This document shows, in pieces, positions 1 to 11,818 of a DNA stretch of 36,448 bases. The stretch lies in NCBI GenBank assembly GCA_016716965.1, contig JADJUP010000028.1, positions 1-36,448 on the forward strand, read 5' to 3'. The notes below the pieces were generated by a model. The model had not been told where the DNA came from. It saw only the letters and a program-made list of their open reading frames with translations, and did no database searches. Source of the DNA: Sulfuritalea sp. GTDB taxonomy: Bacteria > Pseudomonadota > Gammaproteobacteria > Burkholderiales > Rhodocyclaceae. Both the position numbers and the translations under genes were made by a program. Each line of letters begins with the position of its first letter. The stretch's first letter is position 1.

Positions 1-665
1 CGCGCTGCAGCACGGTGATCCGATCGCACAGGTTCGCCACCACCGAGAGGTTGTGCTCCACCATCACGATGGTGCGATTGGCGGACACCTTGCGGATCAG
101 GTCCACAACGCGGGCAATGTCTTCCTGCCCCATACCCTGGGTTGGTTCGTCGAGCAACATCATCGCCGGATCGAGTGCGAGAGGTCGCGATCTCCAAGGG
201 CGCGCTTGCGTCCATAAGGCATCTCGCTTGTGATCGTGCCCGCGAACTGGGTCAGGTCGACATCGGCCAGCAGCTCCATGGCGCGGCTGTTGGAGTACGT
301 CCAGCGTCTTTTCCGGCTTCCAAGTGGAATTCGGTGCCCAGCTTGCGCTGCAGGCCGATGCGGACATTCTCAAGCACCGTCAGGTGTGGGAAGGTCGCCG
401 AGATCTGGAATGATCGGACCAAGCCGCGCCGGGCCGTTGCAGCCGGTGCTTCGTGCGTGATGTCCCGTCCCTGGAACAGGATGCAGCCGCGGGTCGGCGG
501 CAGGAACTTTGTCAGCAGGTTGAACACCGTCGTCTTGCCGGCTCCGTTCGGGCCGATCCAGGGCGTGTATGTCGCCGCGACGGATGTTCAGGTTGACGTC
601 GGAAAACCGCGGCGAAGCCCTTGAACTCCTTGGTCAGGCCGGTGGTCTCGGATCTAGTCGCTCAT
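1..665 (-). CDS. ABC transporter ATP-binding protein, LivG-like (partial, frameshifted)
   Basis: This is a cytoplasmic ATPase subunit of a branched-chain amino acid type (HAAT family) ABC importer. On the minus strand a Walker A motif GPNGAGKTT lies near 530-556. It is followed by NLLTKFLPPTRG, the LivG-like Q-loop stretch LVRSFQISATFPHLTVLENV (about 350-440) and, near the window edge, a Walker B/D-loop LLDEPTQGMG and H-loop VMVEHNLSV. The start is ATG at 665, but a stop follows within four codons unless a frameshift is allowed; further shifts occur near 565-610, 300 and 175. The C-terminus lies beyond the window. It sits 35 nt downstream of the acyl-CoA synthetase on the same strand, so the two are probably co-transcribed. 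Substrate unknown. The breaks look like sequence errors because all conserved blocks are retained. Confidence 0.8.
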
Positions 666-700
666 GGAAATAGTCCGTTGGGAGGGTAGGTCGATCCGGA

Positions 701-2341
701 TCACTCGATTGCGCTGGCCGACTTGAGCTGCTGGCGCAGCACGAGATTTCTGTATCTTTCCGGTCGATGTCTTGGGCAGCTCGCAGAACTCCACAGACTT
801 CGGCACCTTGGAAACGGGCGAGCATGGCGCGGCAGTGCTCGATGATCTCGGCCTCGGTCACGCTGGCGCCATCCTTGAGCTCAACGAAGGCGCACGGCAC
901 CTCCTTCCCACTTTTCGTCTGGCTTGGCGACCACGGCGGCGGCGACCATGACCGCCGGGTGGCGGTACAGTGCTTCTTCCACCTCGAGCGAGGAAATGTT
1001 CTCGCCGCCAGAGATGATCACGTCCCCAGAACGATCCTTGATCTTGACTTAGCCATCGGAATGCATCACGGCCGGGTCCCCGGTATGGAACCAGCCGCCG
1101 CGGAAGGATTCTCCAGTCGCGCTCAGGTTCTTCAGGTAACCCCTTCATCACGATGTTCCCGCGGAACATGATCTCGCCATCGTTTCGCCGTCGCGCGGCA
1201 CGGCGAGCATCGAATCCCGGATCAAGGACCGTGATCGCTTCCTGCAAGTGATAAGGCACCCCTGCCGCCCGTTGCGCTCGGCCCGTAGCGTGATCGGCAA
1301 CTTGCTCCAGGGCGTCGTGTGGCACACACCGACGCGGGTCCATATGTTTCCGTCAGGCCATAGACGGAAAGTGAGTTTCAAGCCGATCCGCTCCATACCC
1401 TCGATCACGGCAGCTGGCGGCGCGGCGCCGGCGACCAGGGCCTTTACTGTGCGCGATTCCCGCCCGCATAGCGTCGGGGCATTGATCAGCATGTTGTGCC
1501 AATCGGCGCACCGCAGAAATGATCGACCTTGTGCTCGCGGATCTGATCGAAGATCATCTGTACATCGACCCGGCGCAGGCAGACGTTGGTTCCCGCATTG
1601 GCGGCCATGGTCAGGAAAGCACCACCCGTTGCAATGGAACATCGGAAGCGTCCCAGGATAGATGGCGTGGTGCGGCATCGCCCATGAGACGATGTTGCTG
1701 GTGGCGTTGAGGTAGGCGCCCCGGTGGTGATAGACCACGCCCTTGGGGTTGCCGGTAGTGCCGGAGGTGTAGTTGAGCGCGATGGCGTCCCACTCGTCTG
1801 CCGGCAGCTGCCAGTCGTATTGGGGATCGCCGCCGGCGATGAAGGCCTCGTACTCGATTTCGCCCAAGGCCTTGCCACCAACGTATGATGGGTCATCCAC
1901 CTCGATCACCAACGGCCGCGCACCAGGCAGCATGGCAAGGGCTTTTTCGATCACCGAGGAGAACTCGCGGTCGGTCAGAAGCACCCGGGCCTCGCCATGC
2001 TGCAACATGAAAGCGATGGCCTCGGCATCCAGGCGCGTGTTCAGGGTATTGAGCACGGCACCGGTCATTGGCACACCGAAATGCGCTTCATACATGGCCG
2101 GCACATTCGGCAACATGGCGGCTACGGTGTCGCCGACACCGACTCCCGCGTGTCAAGGCCGATGCCAGACGACGGCAACGCTCGTATGTCTGCGCCCAAG
2201 TAAAGCGGTGCTCGTTATAGATGACCGCGACCTTTTCCGGATAGATGTACGCCGAACGGGCATAAAGCTGAGCGGCGAGAGAGAAACAAAATTGGCGGGA
2301 TTCTTGTCGAGTCCCATCTTGTACGGATTGTTGCGAGTCAC
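701..2341 (-). CDS. Acyl-CoA synthetase (AMP-dependent synthetase/ligase), frameshifted
   Basis: Activates a carboxylic acid to its CoA thioester through an acyl-adenylate. The N-terminus reads MGLDKNPANFVSLSPLSF, typical of the roughly 545-aa medium/long-chain family in proteobacteria. The AMP-binding P-loop YTSGTTGNPKGV is near 1740-1775 and is followed by LPMFHCNGWCFP. The C-terminal catalytic lysine motif PKTSTGKIQK is near 745-778. Allowing for shifts, the gene spans about 547 codons from ATG 2341 to TGA 701, full length for the family. At least five frame changes are needed (near 2250-2120, 1600, 1340, 1170 and 740). Fatty or aromatic acids are possible substrates; the sequence does not settle it. 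The divergent neighbour is a sensor kinase. Confidence 0.82.
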
Positions 2342-2519
2342 CTGAGCCTCCAGTGCGGTTCGATCAGCTTGCTTGAGCCAGCACTTTGAAGGACCACCTT
2401 GTCCACATCATTTCGCGAATGTGACGAATGTTTGCAGGCGGAAATTTGGCGGCGCACATTAAAATCGGCTCATATCCACAACGCGAATTTCCCGGCGTGC
2501 CTCCCAGAACTCTTCTCCG

Positions 2520-4558
2520 TCGACGGTCCTCCGATCCCAGGCGCTGAACTCGGAGCGGCATCAGCACCTGCAGGCCGGGCTCGACCTGCTCGATCAGGGA
2601 ATCACCGTAATCGACGCGAAATCTGCGGATGATCGCTTGGAACCGGACCTTCCTCGCACTGCTCGACTTCCCGCCGGAGATGGCCTACGTCGGCGCACCG
2701 TTCGAGTCGTTCATTCGCTATAACGCCATCCGCGGCGAGTACGGCCCCGGCGAAGTCGAGGCCCAGGTGCGGGTACGGATCCGAGGCTGCCCGCGCGTTC
2801 CAACCGCATCACACGGGCGCCAGCGACCCGATGGCCGGACGCTGGCAATTCGAGGCGAGCCGATCGCCAACCACGGCTTCGGACGCTGTGGCTGACAGAC
2901 GTCACCGAGCAGCGCCGCTACGAGCGGCTAATCGAGGAACAGAACGTCGAACTCGACAGCAAGGTCCGCGAGAACGCGCGAACTGGAAGTGGCGAACCAC
3001 GATCTGCGCCACGCCTCCCGCGAGAACCGTGCGCATCATCACCGCCCTGCGGCGCAGCGAAGAGCGCACGCGGATGATCACCGACAACGTCGGCGCGCTG
3101 ATCGGCTATTTCGACCAGAACCAGATCTATACATTCGCCAATCGCCGTCATGCCGACTGGTTCGAACGTGACCGCGACTTCCTGCTCGGCAGCCACGTTT
3201 CCGACATTGTCGGCACCACGACCTCGCCCAGATCGAACCCTACATCCGGCGAGCCCTGGCCGGGAGACGGTCAGCTTCGAGTATTCGACCCGGCAATCCG
3301 CCGGCGAGATTTTTCACGCACGCAGCACGCTGGTGCCGGAACGCGACTCCACCGGAAAATACTCGGCTGCTACCTGCTGGCCATCGACCTGACCGAGCAG
3401 AAACGTGCCGAGGCCGCCGCGCGTGAGGCGCAGAAGATGCAGGCGATCGGGCAACTGTCCGGCGGTCTCGCCCATGAGACTTCAACAACATCCTCACCGT
3501 GATCATCGGCAACCTCGATGCTCTCGACCGCGCGCTGCCGACAGCGCGACGTGGTCAAAACGCCACGCCGTTCCCGCGCTGAGGGCCGCGCAGCTCGGCG
3601 CCACCCCAGGTGCGGCGGCTGCTCGCCATCGCCCGGCAGCAGCCGCTTGAGGCCCATCCGATCGACGTCGGCGCGCTCCTTCTCGGGATGGCGCCCCTGC
3701 TGCGCGGTTCGCTGCCGGAAAGCATCAGCATCCGGACGCGCCTCGGTTCCTCGCCTAACACGGCAGAGGTCTCGCTCTGGGCGCTCACCGACCCAGGACA
3801 GTTGGAAGATGCGCTGATCAACCTCGCCCTCAATGCGCGCGATGCCATGCCTGCCGGCGGCAATCTCGGAGTTCGCCTGCGACCGGGTTTGCCCTGGCGC
3901 CACGGGATGCCCGCTCCCAATCTGCCCGCGGGGAATTACATCGAGATCCTGGTCACCGACGGCGGCCAGGGATGGACGCCACCACCCGTGCGCGGGCTTT
4001 CGATCCGTTCTTCACGACCAGCCCTTCCGGCGGAAGCGGCCTCGGGCTCGCCATGGTGCAGGGATTCGTCCATCAATCGGAGGACAGGTCCAGATCGAAA
4101 GCATGCCCGGCAAGGGCACGTCGATTCGCCTGCTGCTGCCCGCCACCCTGCCGGCGAAGGCCGATTCTGCGCTGACCCGGCCGAAACGGAAGTCGCGGCA
4201 GGCGGACTGGTGCTGCTGGTCGAAGACGACCCGGACGTGCGCGCCATCGTCCGCGACCAGATCAATGCTCTCGGGTATGCCGTGCTGGAAGCCGAGAACG
4301 GGCAGGAAGCCGTGCAGCTTGTGGAGCACATCAGTGCGGTCGAAGTCGTGGTCAGCGACATCGTCATGCCCGGGGACATCGACGGCTATTGTCTAGCCCG
4401 GATCGTAAACGAACGCTGGCCGGATATCGGCATCGTGCTTATGAGCGGCTATAGGGGCGAATCCCGCCATGAACCGCAGCCCGAGGGGAACACGCAGTTC
4501 CTCGGCAAGCCCTTCTCCCGCCGATCTGAAGGCCGCGATCCGGCGGTGCCGCATATGA
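2520..4558 (+). CDS. Hybrid sensor histidine kinase with PAS domains and C-terminal receiver (frameshifted)
   Basis: A signal-sensing kinase, apparently soluble since no membrane segment is seen. Pieced together across frames it has: a PAS domain (GLDLLDQGITVID, then MIAWNRTFLALLDFPPEMAY, about 2570-2890); a coiled linker rich in E and R; a second PAS (MITDNVGALIGYFDQNQIYT, about 3075-3400); a DHp box IGQLSGGLAHDFNN with phospho-acceptor His near 3470 (one base missing before FNN); ATPase boxes ALNARDAMPAGG and a G-box GGSGLGLAMVQGF; and a receiver domain (LLVEDDPDVR, VVSDIVMPG) ending at TGA 4558. The true start is unresolved because the first 150-200 bases need frame corrections, so the left coordinate is approximate. 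Its stop overlaps the start of the response regulator by 4 bases (ATGA), so the two form one two-component unit. Confidence 0.8.
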
Positions 4559-5299
4559 ATCCGTCCGGCGACTTCCTGTCGGGTGCCCGCATCGTCCTCG
4601 TTGAGGACGATGGCGACATCGCGCGCCTGATCGTGCAGACGCTCAGCGAGTTCGGCTTCCAGACGACATGGTGCAAGCGCGCCGCCGAGTTTCGCACCCG
4701 GCTAAAGATCGAACTCCCGGATCTCGCTCTGATCGACCTCGGGCTGCCGGATGTCGACGGCATGGCGCTGGTGCGGGAACTGCGCGAAAGCGACGACTGC
4801 GGCATCATCGTCATCACCGGACGTAGCCACAGTGGCGACCGCATCATGGGCCTCGGAGGATGGTGCCGACGACTACGGTGACCAAGCCCTTCGACAGCCG
4901 AGAACTGGTGGCCCGAGTTCGCAGCGCGTGCTGCGCCGATATGCCCGCCGCACCGGCCTGGAGGCAGCCTCTCCGTGGAACGCTGGGCGGAATTCATCGG
5001 CTGGCGCTTCTTTCCCGCCACCAACCGCCTAGTCGCACCGGACGGAGACGAACACCAGTTATCCAACGCCGAAGCCAACCTGCTACAGGTCTTCCTGGAA
5101 AAGGCCAACCGCATCCTCACCCGCGAGCAATTGCTTGGCGAGCGCAACATCTCGCCATTCGACCGCAGTATCGACGTCCGCATCTCCCGCCTGCGTCGCA
5201 AGCTTTGAATCCGACCCGCAGCACCCAAAGCTGATCAAGACTGTCTACGGTGCGGGCTACCTGTTCGCCGCTAGCGTAGTCTGGTCCGCTGATGCGTAA
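4555..5299 (+). CDS. OmpR/PhoB-family response regulator (frameshifted)
   Basis: A DNA-binding response regulator, partner of the upstream kinase. The N-terminal receiver carries IVLVEDDGDIAR (acidic pocket), LALIDLGLPDVDG (phospho-Asp) and, after a one-base shift near 4858, ADDYVTKPFDSRELVAR. The C-terminal winged helix carries LSNAEANLLQVFLEKAN, LTREQLL and SIDVRISRLRRKL. The expected ending, with KTVYGAGYLF, is recovered by removing one T at about 5205-5207, giving a stop at 5297-5299. Total length is about 247 codons, normal for the family. The start ATG 4555 overlaps the kinase stop. Target genes are unknown; the adjacent acyl-CoA synthetase/ABC genes are candidates by proximity only. 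Confidence 0.82.
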
Positions 5300-5683
5300 T
5301 CTCAAACGCCCTTCAACCACAATCACACGCCGTGCGGGACGAGATCTGGGCTCGTTGTCGCCAACACTATATGCAACACTGCACAATTGGCTCGCGCGCC
5401 GGGGCGGACAATAGTTGCCAATTCGAAAACCTCATCTTTGTCACCCGGATCGATTTCTACACCAGTCTTCTTGATTCACTGCATCACGCGGGCAGACCAA
5501 GGCTTAAAGTGCGATATGTGTCGGAATTGAAGGGAGTTGCTGCCGCTGATTTACCTCTGCCACTGAACGGCAGATAATTGTCGCATTTCCGACGGACAAA
5601 GACCGCTGGCCCAACGGCAGCAGTGGCCGACTAACCGCCGTATCGCCAGCGCCGACTCTTGCCTTCGGTCCCCTCGTCCGGGC
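5300..5683. other. Intergenic region, about 380 bp
   Basis: No convincing gene. The small open frames have no family resemblance and no ribosome-binding sites. The region separates the 3' ends of the response regulator (+) and the thiolase (-), and holds one copy of a dispersed 22-nt repeat at 5636-5657. Confidence 0.6.
5636..5657 (-). repeat. Dispersed 22-nt repeat, copy 1
   Basis: Exact reverse complement of the copy at 12625-12646; core GTCGGCGCTGGCGATACGG read on the minus strand. Seven related copies occur in the window. This one is intergenic. Confidence 0.7.
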
Positions 5684-5725
5684 AAAAAAAAGCTGCCGCA
5701 CCGTTGCCAGTGCGGCAGCTTTTTG
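5684..5725 (-). terminator. Rho-independent terminator of the beta-oxidation operon
   Basis: A perfect 10-bp stem (GCTGCCGCAC 5692-5701 with GTGCGGCAGC 5710-5719) has an 8-nt loop. It is flanked by eight A on the left and five T on the right, so read leftward it ends in an eight-U tract. It lies 8 bp past the thiolase stop codon. It could also stop rightward transcripts from the two-component genes. Confidence 0.9.
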
Positions 5726-5732
5726 CCGAGGC

Positions 5733-6929
5733 TTACATCCGCTCGAAGATCCCCGCCGCACCCATGCCGGTGCCGACGCACATGGTGACCATGCCGTATT
5801 TCAGGTTGCGCCGGCGCAGGGCGTGCACCGTGGTCGCGGCGCGGATCGCACCGGTGGCGCCGAGCGGGTGGCCCAGCGCGATGGCACCGCCCAGCGGATT
5901 GACCTTGGCCGGGTCGAGACCCAGGTCACCGATCACCGCCAGCGCCTGCGCGGCAAAGGCTTCGTTGAGTTCGATCCAGTCAAGCTGATCCTGGGTGATG
6001 CCGGCCGCCCGGCAGGCGACCGGGATCGCTTCCTTGGGACCGATGCCCATGATTTCGGGCGGCACGCCGCGCACGGCGAAGGACACGAAGCGCGCCAGCG
6101 GCGTCAGGTTGAACTGCTTGAGGATCTTTTCGCTGACCAGGATCAGCGCACCGGCGCCATCGGAGGTCTGCGAACTGTTGCCGGCCGTGACCGAACCCTT
6201 GGCGGCGAACACCGGCTTCAGCTTGGTCAGCGCCGCCAGGCTGGAGTCGGCCCGCGCGCCCTCGTCGCGATTGACGGTTCGCTTTTTCAGCTCGATTTCG
6301 CCCGAGGACAGGTTCGGCACGCGCTCGACGATCTCGATCGCGGTCGTCTCGTTGTCGAACTCGCCCGCCGCTTGCCCGGCGATGGCCTTCTGGTGCGACG
6401 CCAGGGCGAACTCGTCCTGCATTTCGCGCGTCACCTTCCATTGCGTCGCGACCTTTTCCGCGGTGAGGCCCATGCCGTAGGCCATGCCGACGTTCTCGTC
6501 GGCGAAGACGTTCATGTTGATTGAAGGATGGAAGCCACCCATCGGCACCATGGACATCGACTCGGCGCCGCCGGCGATCATGACGTCGGCCTGGCCGACG
6601 CGGATGCGGTCGGCGGCCATGGCGATCGCGGTGATGCCGGACGCGCAGAAGCGATTGACGGTGACGCCGCCCACGGTATTGGGCAGGCCGGCCAGCAGCA
6701 CGGCATTGCGCGCCATGTTGAGGCCGGATTCGCCTTCGGGGAAGGAGCAGCCGACGATGGCGTCCTCGATCAGTTTCGGGTCGAGGCCCGGCACCTGCGT
6801 CATGGCCGAGCGGATCGCGGCGACCAGCAGGTCGTCGGGGCGGACGTTGCGGAACATGCCGCGCGGCGCCTTGCCGATCGGGGTGCGGGTGGCGGCAACG
6901 ATGTAGGCGTCTTGAAGTTGTTTGCTCAT
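5733..6929 (-). CDS. Acetyl-CoA C-acyltransferase (thiolase, FadA-like)
   Basis: Catalyses thiolytic cleavage of 3-ketoacyl-CoA to acetyl-CoA and a shortened acyl-CoA, the last step of beta-oxidation, in the cytosol. The protein has 398 aa, normal for thiolase II enzymes. It shows the nucleophilic Cys95 in NRFCASGITA, the NEAFAAQ motif, the catalytic His in GGAIALGHPLGATGA and the second catalytic Cys in CVGTGMGA near the C-terminus. ATG 6929 is preceded by GAGGAGA at good spacing. It begins 11 nt after the FadN-like gene, and that pairing as a multienzyme partner supports fatty-acid degradation rather than PHB synthesis. Last gene of a three-gene operon closed by a strong terminator. Confidence 0.93.
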   Translation of the reverse strand: MSKQLQDAYIVAATRTPIGKAPRGMFRNVRPDDLLVAAIRSAMTQVPGLDPKLIEDAIVGCSFPEGESGLNMARNAVLLAGLPNTVGGVTVNRFCASGITAIAMAADRIRVGQADVMIAGGAESMSMVPMGGFHPSINMNVFADENVGMAYGMGLTAEKVATQWKVTREMQDEFALASHQKAIAGQAAGEFDNETTAIEIVERVPNLSSGEIELKKRTVNRDEGARADSSLAALTKLKPVFAAKGSVTAGNSSQTSDGAGALILVSEKILKQFNLTPLARFVSFAVRGVPPEIMGIGPKEAIPVACRAAGITQDQLDWIELNEAFAAQALAVIGDLGLDPAKVNPLGGAIALGHPLGATGAIRAATTVHALRRRNLKYGMVTMCVGTGMGAAGIFERM

Positions 6930-6940
6930 GTCGGTTCTCC

Positions 6941-9328
<2,388 letters not shown>

Positions 9329-9367
9329 GTTGGTCCTTTGTTGGGGGGCTGCCGGAGAGGGGGCTCC

Positions 9368-11158
9368 CTAGAACAGTTCGGCTTCGAGATCGAGCAGCGA
9401 CTTGGCGCCGGAGCGCGCCTGGCGGATCAGCATCGCGGTTTCCGGCAGCAAGCGGGCAAAGTAGAAGCGCGCAGTGGCAAGTTTGGCCTTGTAGAAACTG
9501 TCACCCGAATCCTGTTTTTCCAGCGCGATCTTCGCCATGCGGGCAAAGAAGTAACTGTAAACCAGATGGCCGACCACGCGCAGGTAAGGCACGGCGGCGG
9601 CGCCGACCTCATCCTGGTTCTGCATCGCTTTCATGCCGATTTCCATGGTCAGCTTGGTGACCTTGTCGCCCAGGTCGGCCAGCGGCGTGACGAACTCGTT
9701 CATCGCCTCGTCGGTGCCATTCTCCTCGACGAAGGCCTGCACCAGCGCGCCGAACTTCTTCAGCTTGGCGCCGTTGTCCATCAGGATCTTGCGGCCCAGC
9801 AGGTCGAGCGACTGGATGGTGTTGGTGCCCTCGTAGATCATGTTGATGCGGGCGTCACGCACGTACTGCTCGACACCGGTGCCGGTGATGAAGCCGGAAC
9901 CGCCATGGACCTGCATCGCCTCGGACGCGGCGGTCCAGCCGTTGTCGGTCATGAAGGCCTTGACGATCGGCGTCAGCAGCGTCACCAGGTCGGCCGCATC
10001 CTTGCGTACCGCCTCGTCCGGGTGATTCAGTTCGCGGTCGATCGTCAGCGCGATGAATGACGAAAAGGCGCGCCCGCCCTCGGCGTAGGCCTTGGCGGTG
10101 AGCAGCATGCGCCGCACATCCGGATGCACGATGATCGGGTCGGCCGGCTGGTCCGGCGCCTTGGGGCCGGACAGGCTGCGCATCTGCAGGCGTTCCTTGG
10201 CATAGACCAGCGCGTTCTGGTAAGCCACTTCGGTCAGCCCCAGGCCCTGCATGCCGACGCCAAGGCGCGCCGCGTTCATCATGACGAACATGGCGTTGAG
10301 GCCCTTGTTCGGCTGGCCGATCAGCCAGCCGGTCGCCTCGTCGAGGTTCATCTGGCAGGTGGAACTGCCATGGATGCCCATCTTTTCCTCCAGCGCGCCG
10401 CAGGTGATCGCGTTGCGCGCGCCGAGGCTGCCATCGGCATTAGGTATGAATTTCGGCACCACGAACAAGGATATTCCCTTGGTCCCGGCCGGTGCGTCGG
10501 GCAGGCGGGCCAGCACCAGGTGGATGATGTTTTCCGCCATGTCGTGCTCGCCGGCGGAAATGAAGATCTTGCCGCCGGTGATCTTGTAGCTGCCATCGGC
10601 CTGGGGTACGGCCTTGGAGCGCAGCAGGCCGAGGTCGGTGCCGCAATGCGGCTCGGTCAGGCACATGGTGCCGGTCCATTGCCCCGAAACGAGTTTGGGC
10701 AGGTAGAGCGCCTTTTGCTCCGGCGTGCCATGCTCGTGCAGGCACTCGTAAGCGCCATGCGACAGGCCCGGATACATGTACCAGGCCTGGTTCGACGAGT
10801 TGAGCATCTCCGACAGCGAGTTGTAGACCACGATCGGCAGGCCCTGTCCGCCGTACTCCGGATCGCAGGTCAGCGAAGGCCAGCCGCCATCGACGAACTG
10901 GCGGTAGGCCTCCTTGAAGCCGGTCGGCGTGGTGACGGTGTGGGATGCCGTATCGAGTCGGCAGCCTTCACGGTCGCCGACGGCGTTCAGGGGAAACAGC
11001 ACCTCGGAGGTGAACTTGGCGCCCTCTTCGAGGATCTGGTTGATGGTGTCGGTATCGACCTCGGCATGGGCCGGGAGGGCCTTGAGTTCGCTGGAGACGT
11101 CGAGCAGTTCGTGCAGAACGAAGTGCATGTCGCGCAAGGGCGCGTTGTATTGACCCAT
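9368..11158 (-). CDS. Acyl-CoA dehydrogenase (long, about 600-aa type)
   Basis: A flavoprotein that oxidises acyl-CoA to trans-2-enoyl-CoA and passes electrons to ETF. It has 596 aa, longer than the classical 380-aa enzymes because it carries the extra C-terminal domain of the DmdC-like/long-form group. Visible motifs: MCLTEPHCGTDLGLLRSKA (FAD/substrate region), MGIHGSSTCQMNLDEA, QVHGGSGFITGTGVEQYVRD and the catalytic Glu in MIYEGTNTIQSLDLLGRK. ATG 11158 has a strong AAGGAGGA site. It is the first gene of the operon with the FadN-like enzyme and thiolase; a PsrA-like operator lies 55 nt upstream of the start. Chain-length preference cannot be read from the sequence. Confidence 0.92.
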   Translation of the reverse strand: MGQYNAPLRDMHFVLHELLDVSSELKALPAHAEVDTDTINQILEEGAKFTSEVLFPLNAVGDREGCRLDTASHTVTTPTGFKEAYRQFVDGGWPSLTCDPEYGGQGLPIVVYNSLSEMLNSSNQAWYMYPGLSHGAYECLHEHGTPEQKALYLPKLVSGQWTGTMCLTEPHCGTDLGLLRSKAVPQADGSYKITGGKIFISAGEHDMAENIIHLVLARLPDAPAGTKGISLFVVPKFIPNADGSLGARNAITCGALEEKMGIHGSSTCQMNLDEATGWLIGQPNKGLNAMFVMMNAARLGVGMQGLGLTEVAYQNALVYAKERLQMRSLSGPKAPDQPADPIIVHPDVRRMLLTAKAYAEGGRAFSSFIALTIDRELNHPDEAVRKDAADLVTLLTPIVKAFMTDNGWTAASEAMQVHGGSGFITGTGVEQYVRDARINMIYEGTNTIQSLDLLGRKILMDNGAKLKKFGALVQAFVEENGTDEAMNEFVTPLADLGDKVTKLTMEIGMKAMQNQDEVGAAAVPYLRVVGHLVYSYFFARMAKIALEKQDSGDSFYKAKLATARFYFARLLPETAMLIRQARSGAKSLLDLEAELF

Positions 11159-11212
11159 GGGGTCCTCCTTAATCTTATTGGCTACCCGCGGCCGCCCGTA
11201 GCGAACAGCCGT

Positions 11213-11230
11213 TTCAAACAAACGTTTTAA
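11213..11230. promoter_or_regulatory. Candidate PsrA/FadR-type operator
   Basis: An inverted repeat TTCAAAC-AAAC-GTTTTAA (6 of 7 positions symmetric, 4-nt spacer) lies upstream of the acyl-CoA dehydrogenase. It resembles the fatty-acid-responsive PsrA motif described in beta- and gammaproteobacteria (AAAC-N4-GTTT core). The regulator itself is not in the window. Confidence 0.5.
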
Positions 11231-11275
11231 GAATAACGCAGTTTGCCGGCCGGGTGTAGTCGCCCCGCTCTAAAT

Positions 11276-11818
11276 TCAGCGAAGGAAGTTGCGGCTGATC
11301 TCGCGAAAGAGGTCGGAATCGGCCTTGCGCAGCCATTCGAAGGCCACCATCTCGCGGCTGACGATGGACGCCCCGGCCTGCCGCATGCGCGCCAGTGCCA
11401 GGGCTTTGTCCGAATCACGGCGCGAACCGACGGCTTCCTCGACCACGAAGACCTGGCGCCCGCTCGTCAGCAGTTCCATGACGGTCTGCAGCACGCAGAC
11501 ATGGGACTCCATGCCGCAGACCACGAGTTGGGGAAACGTGCCCGCCGCGGCGAAGCCGTGGCATCCGCCAGCGACCGCCGAAAAATGCAGCTTGCCGGCG
11601 ATGCAGGCCTCTGGCAGCTCAGCCGCGACCAGGGGATGGGTCGGCCCCAGGCCTTGCGGGTATTGCTCACAGGCCAGCACCGGGATCTCCATGCGGCGCG
11701 CCACGCGGATCAGCCAGATCACCTGGTCAAGCAGCGCCTGCCAGCCGGCAATCGCCGGAACCAGCTTGCCCTGGACATCCACCACCAGCAGCGCGGATTG
11801 CTTCGCATCGATCAGCAT
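11276..11818 (-). CDS. Isochorismatase-family cysteine hydrolase
   Basis: A cytosolic hydrolase of 180 aa. It shows the family triad: Asp in LLVVDVQGKL near the N-terminus, a Lys in GKLHFSA and the nucleophilic Cys in VVCGMESHVCVLQT. The YcaC/nicotinamidase-like subgroup fits, but the substrate cannot be assigned. The start ATG 11818 overlaps the last codons of the upstream exonuclease by 7 nt, so the pair is translationally coupled. No sulfur or phenylacetate link is apparent. Confidence 0.85.
   Translation of the reverse strand: MLIDAKQSALLVVDVQGKLVPAIAGWQALLDQVIWLIRVARRMEIPVLACEQYPQGLGPTHPLVAAELPEACIAGKLHFSAVAGGCHGFAAAGTFPQLVVCGMESHVCVLQTVMELLTSGRQVFVVEEAVGSRRDSDKALALARMRQAGASIVSREMVAFEWLRKADSDLFREISRNFLR

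Noticed and set aside
1..5299. A run of true pseudogenes
   Set aside because: All four genes keep catalytic residues, the breaks are single-base, and the opposite contig end shows the same pattern; sequence error is the simpler reading.
5332..5577. An 81-codon plus-strand open frame after the response regulator
   Set aside because: No ribosome-binding site, no recognisable domain, and codon use unlike the neighbours.
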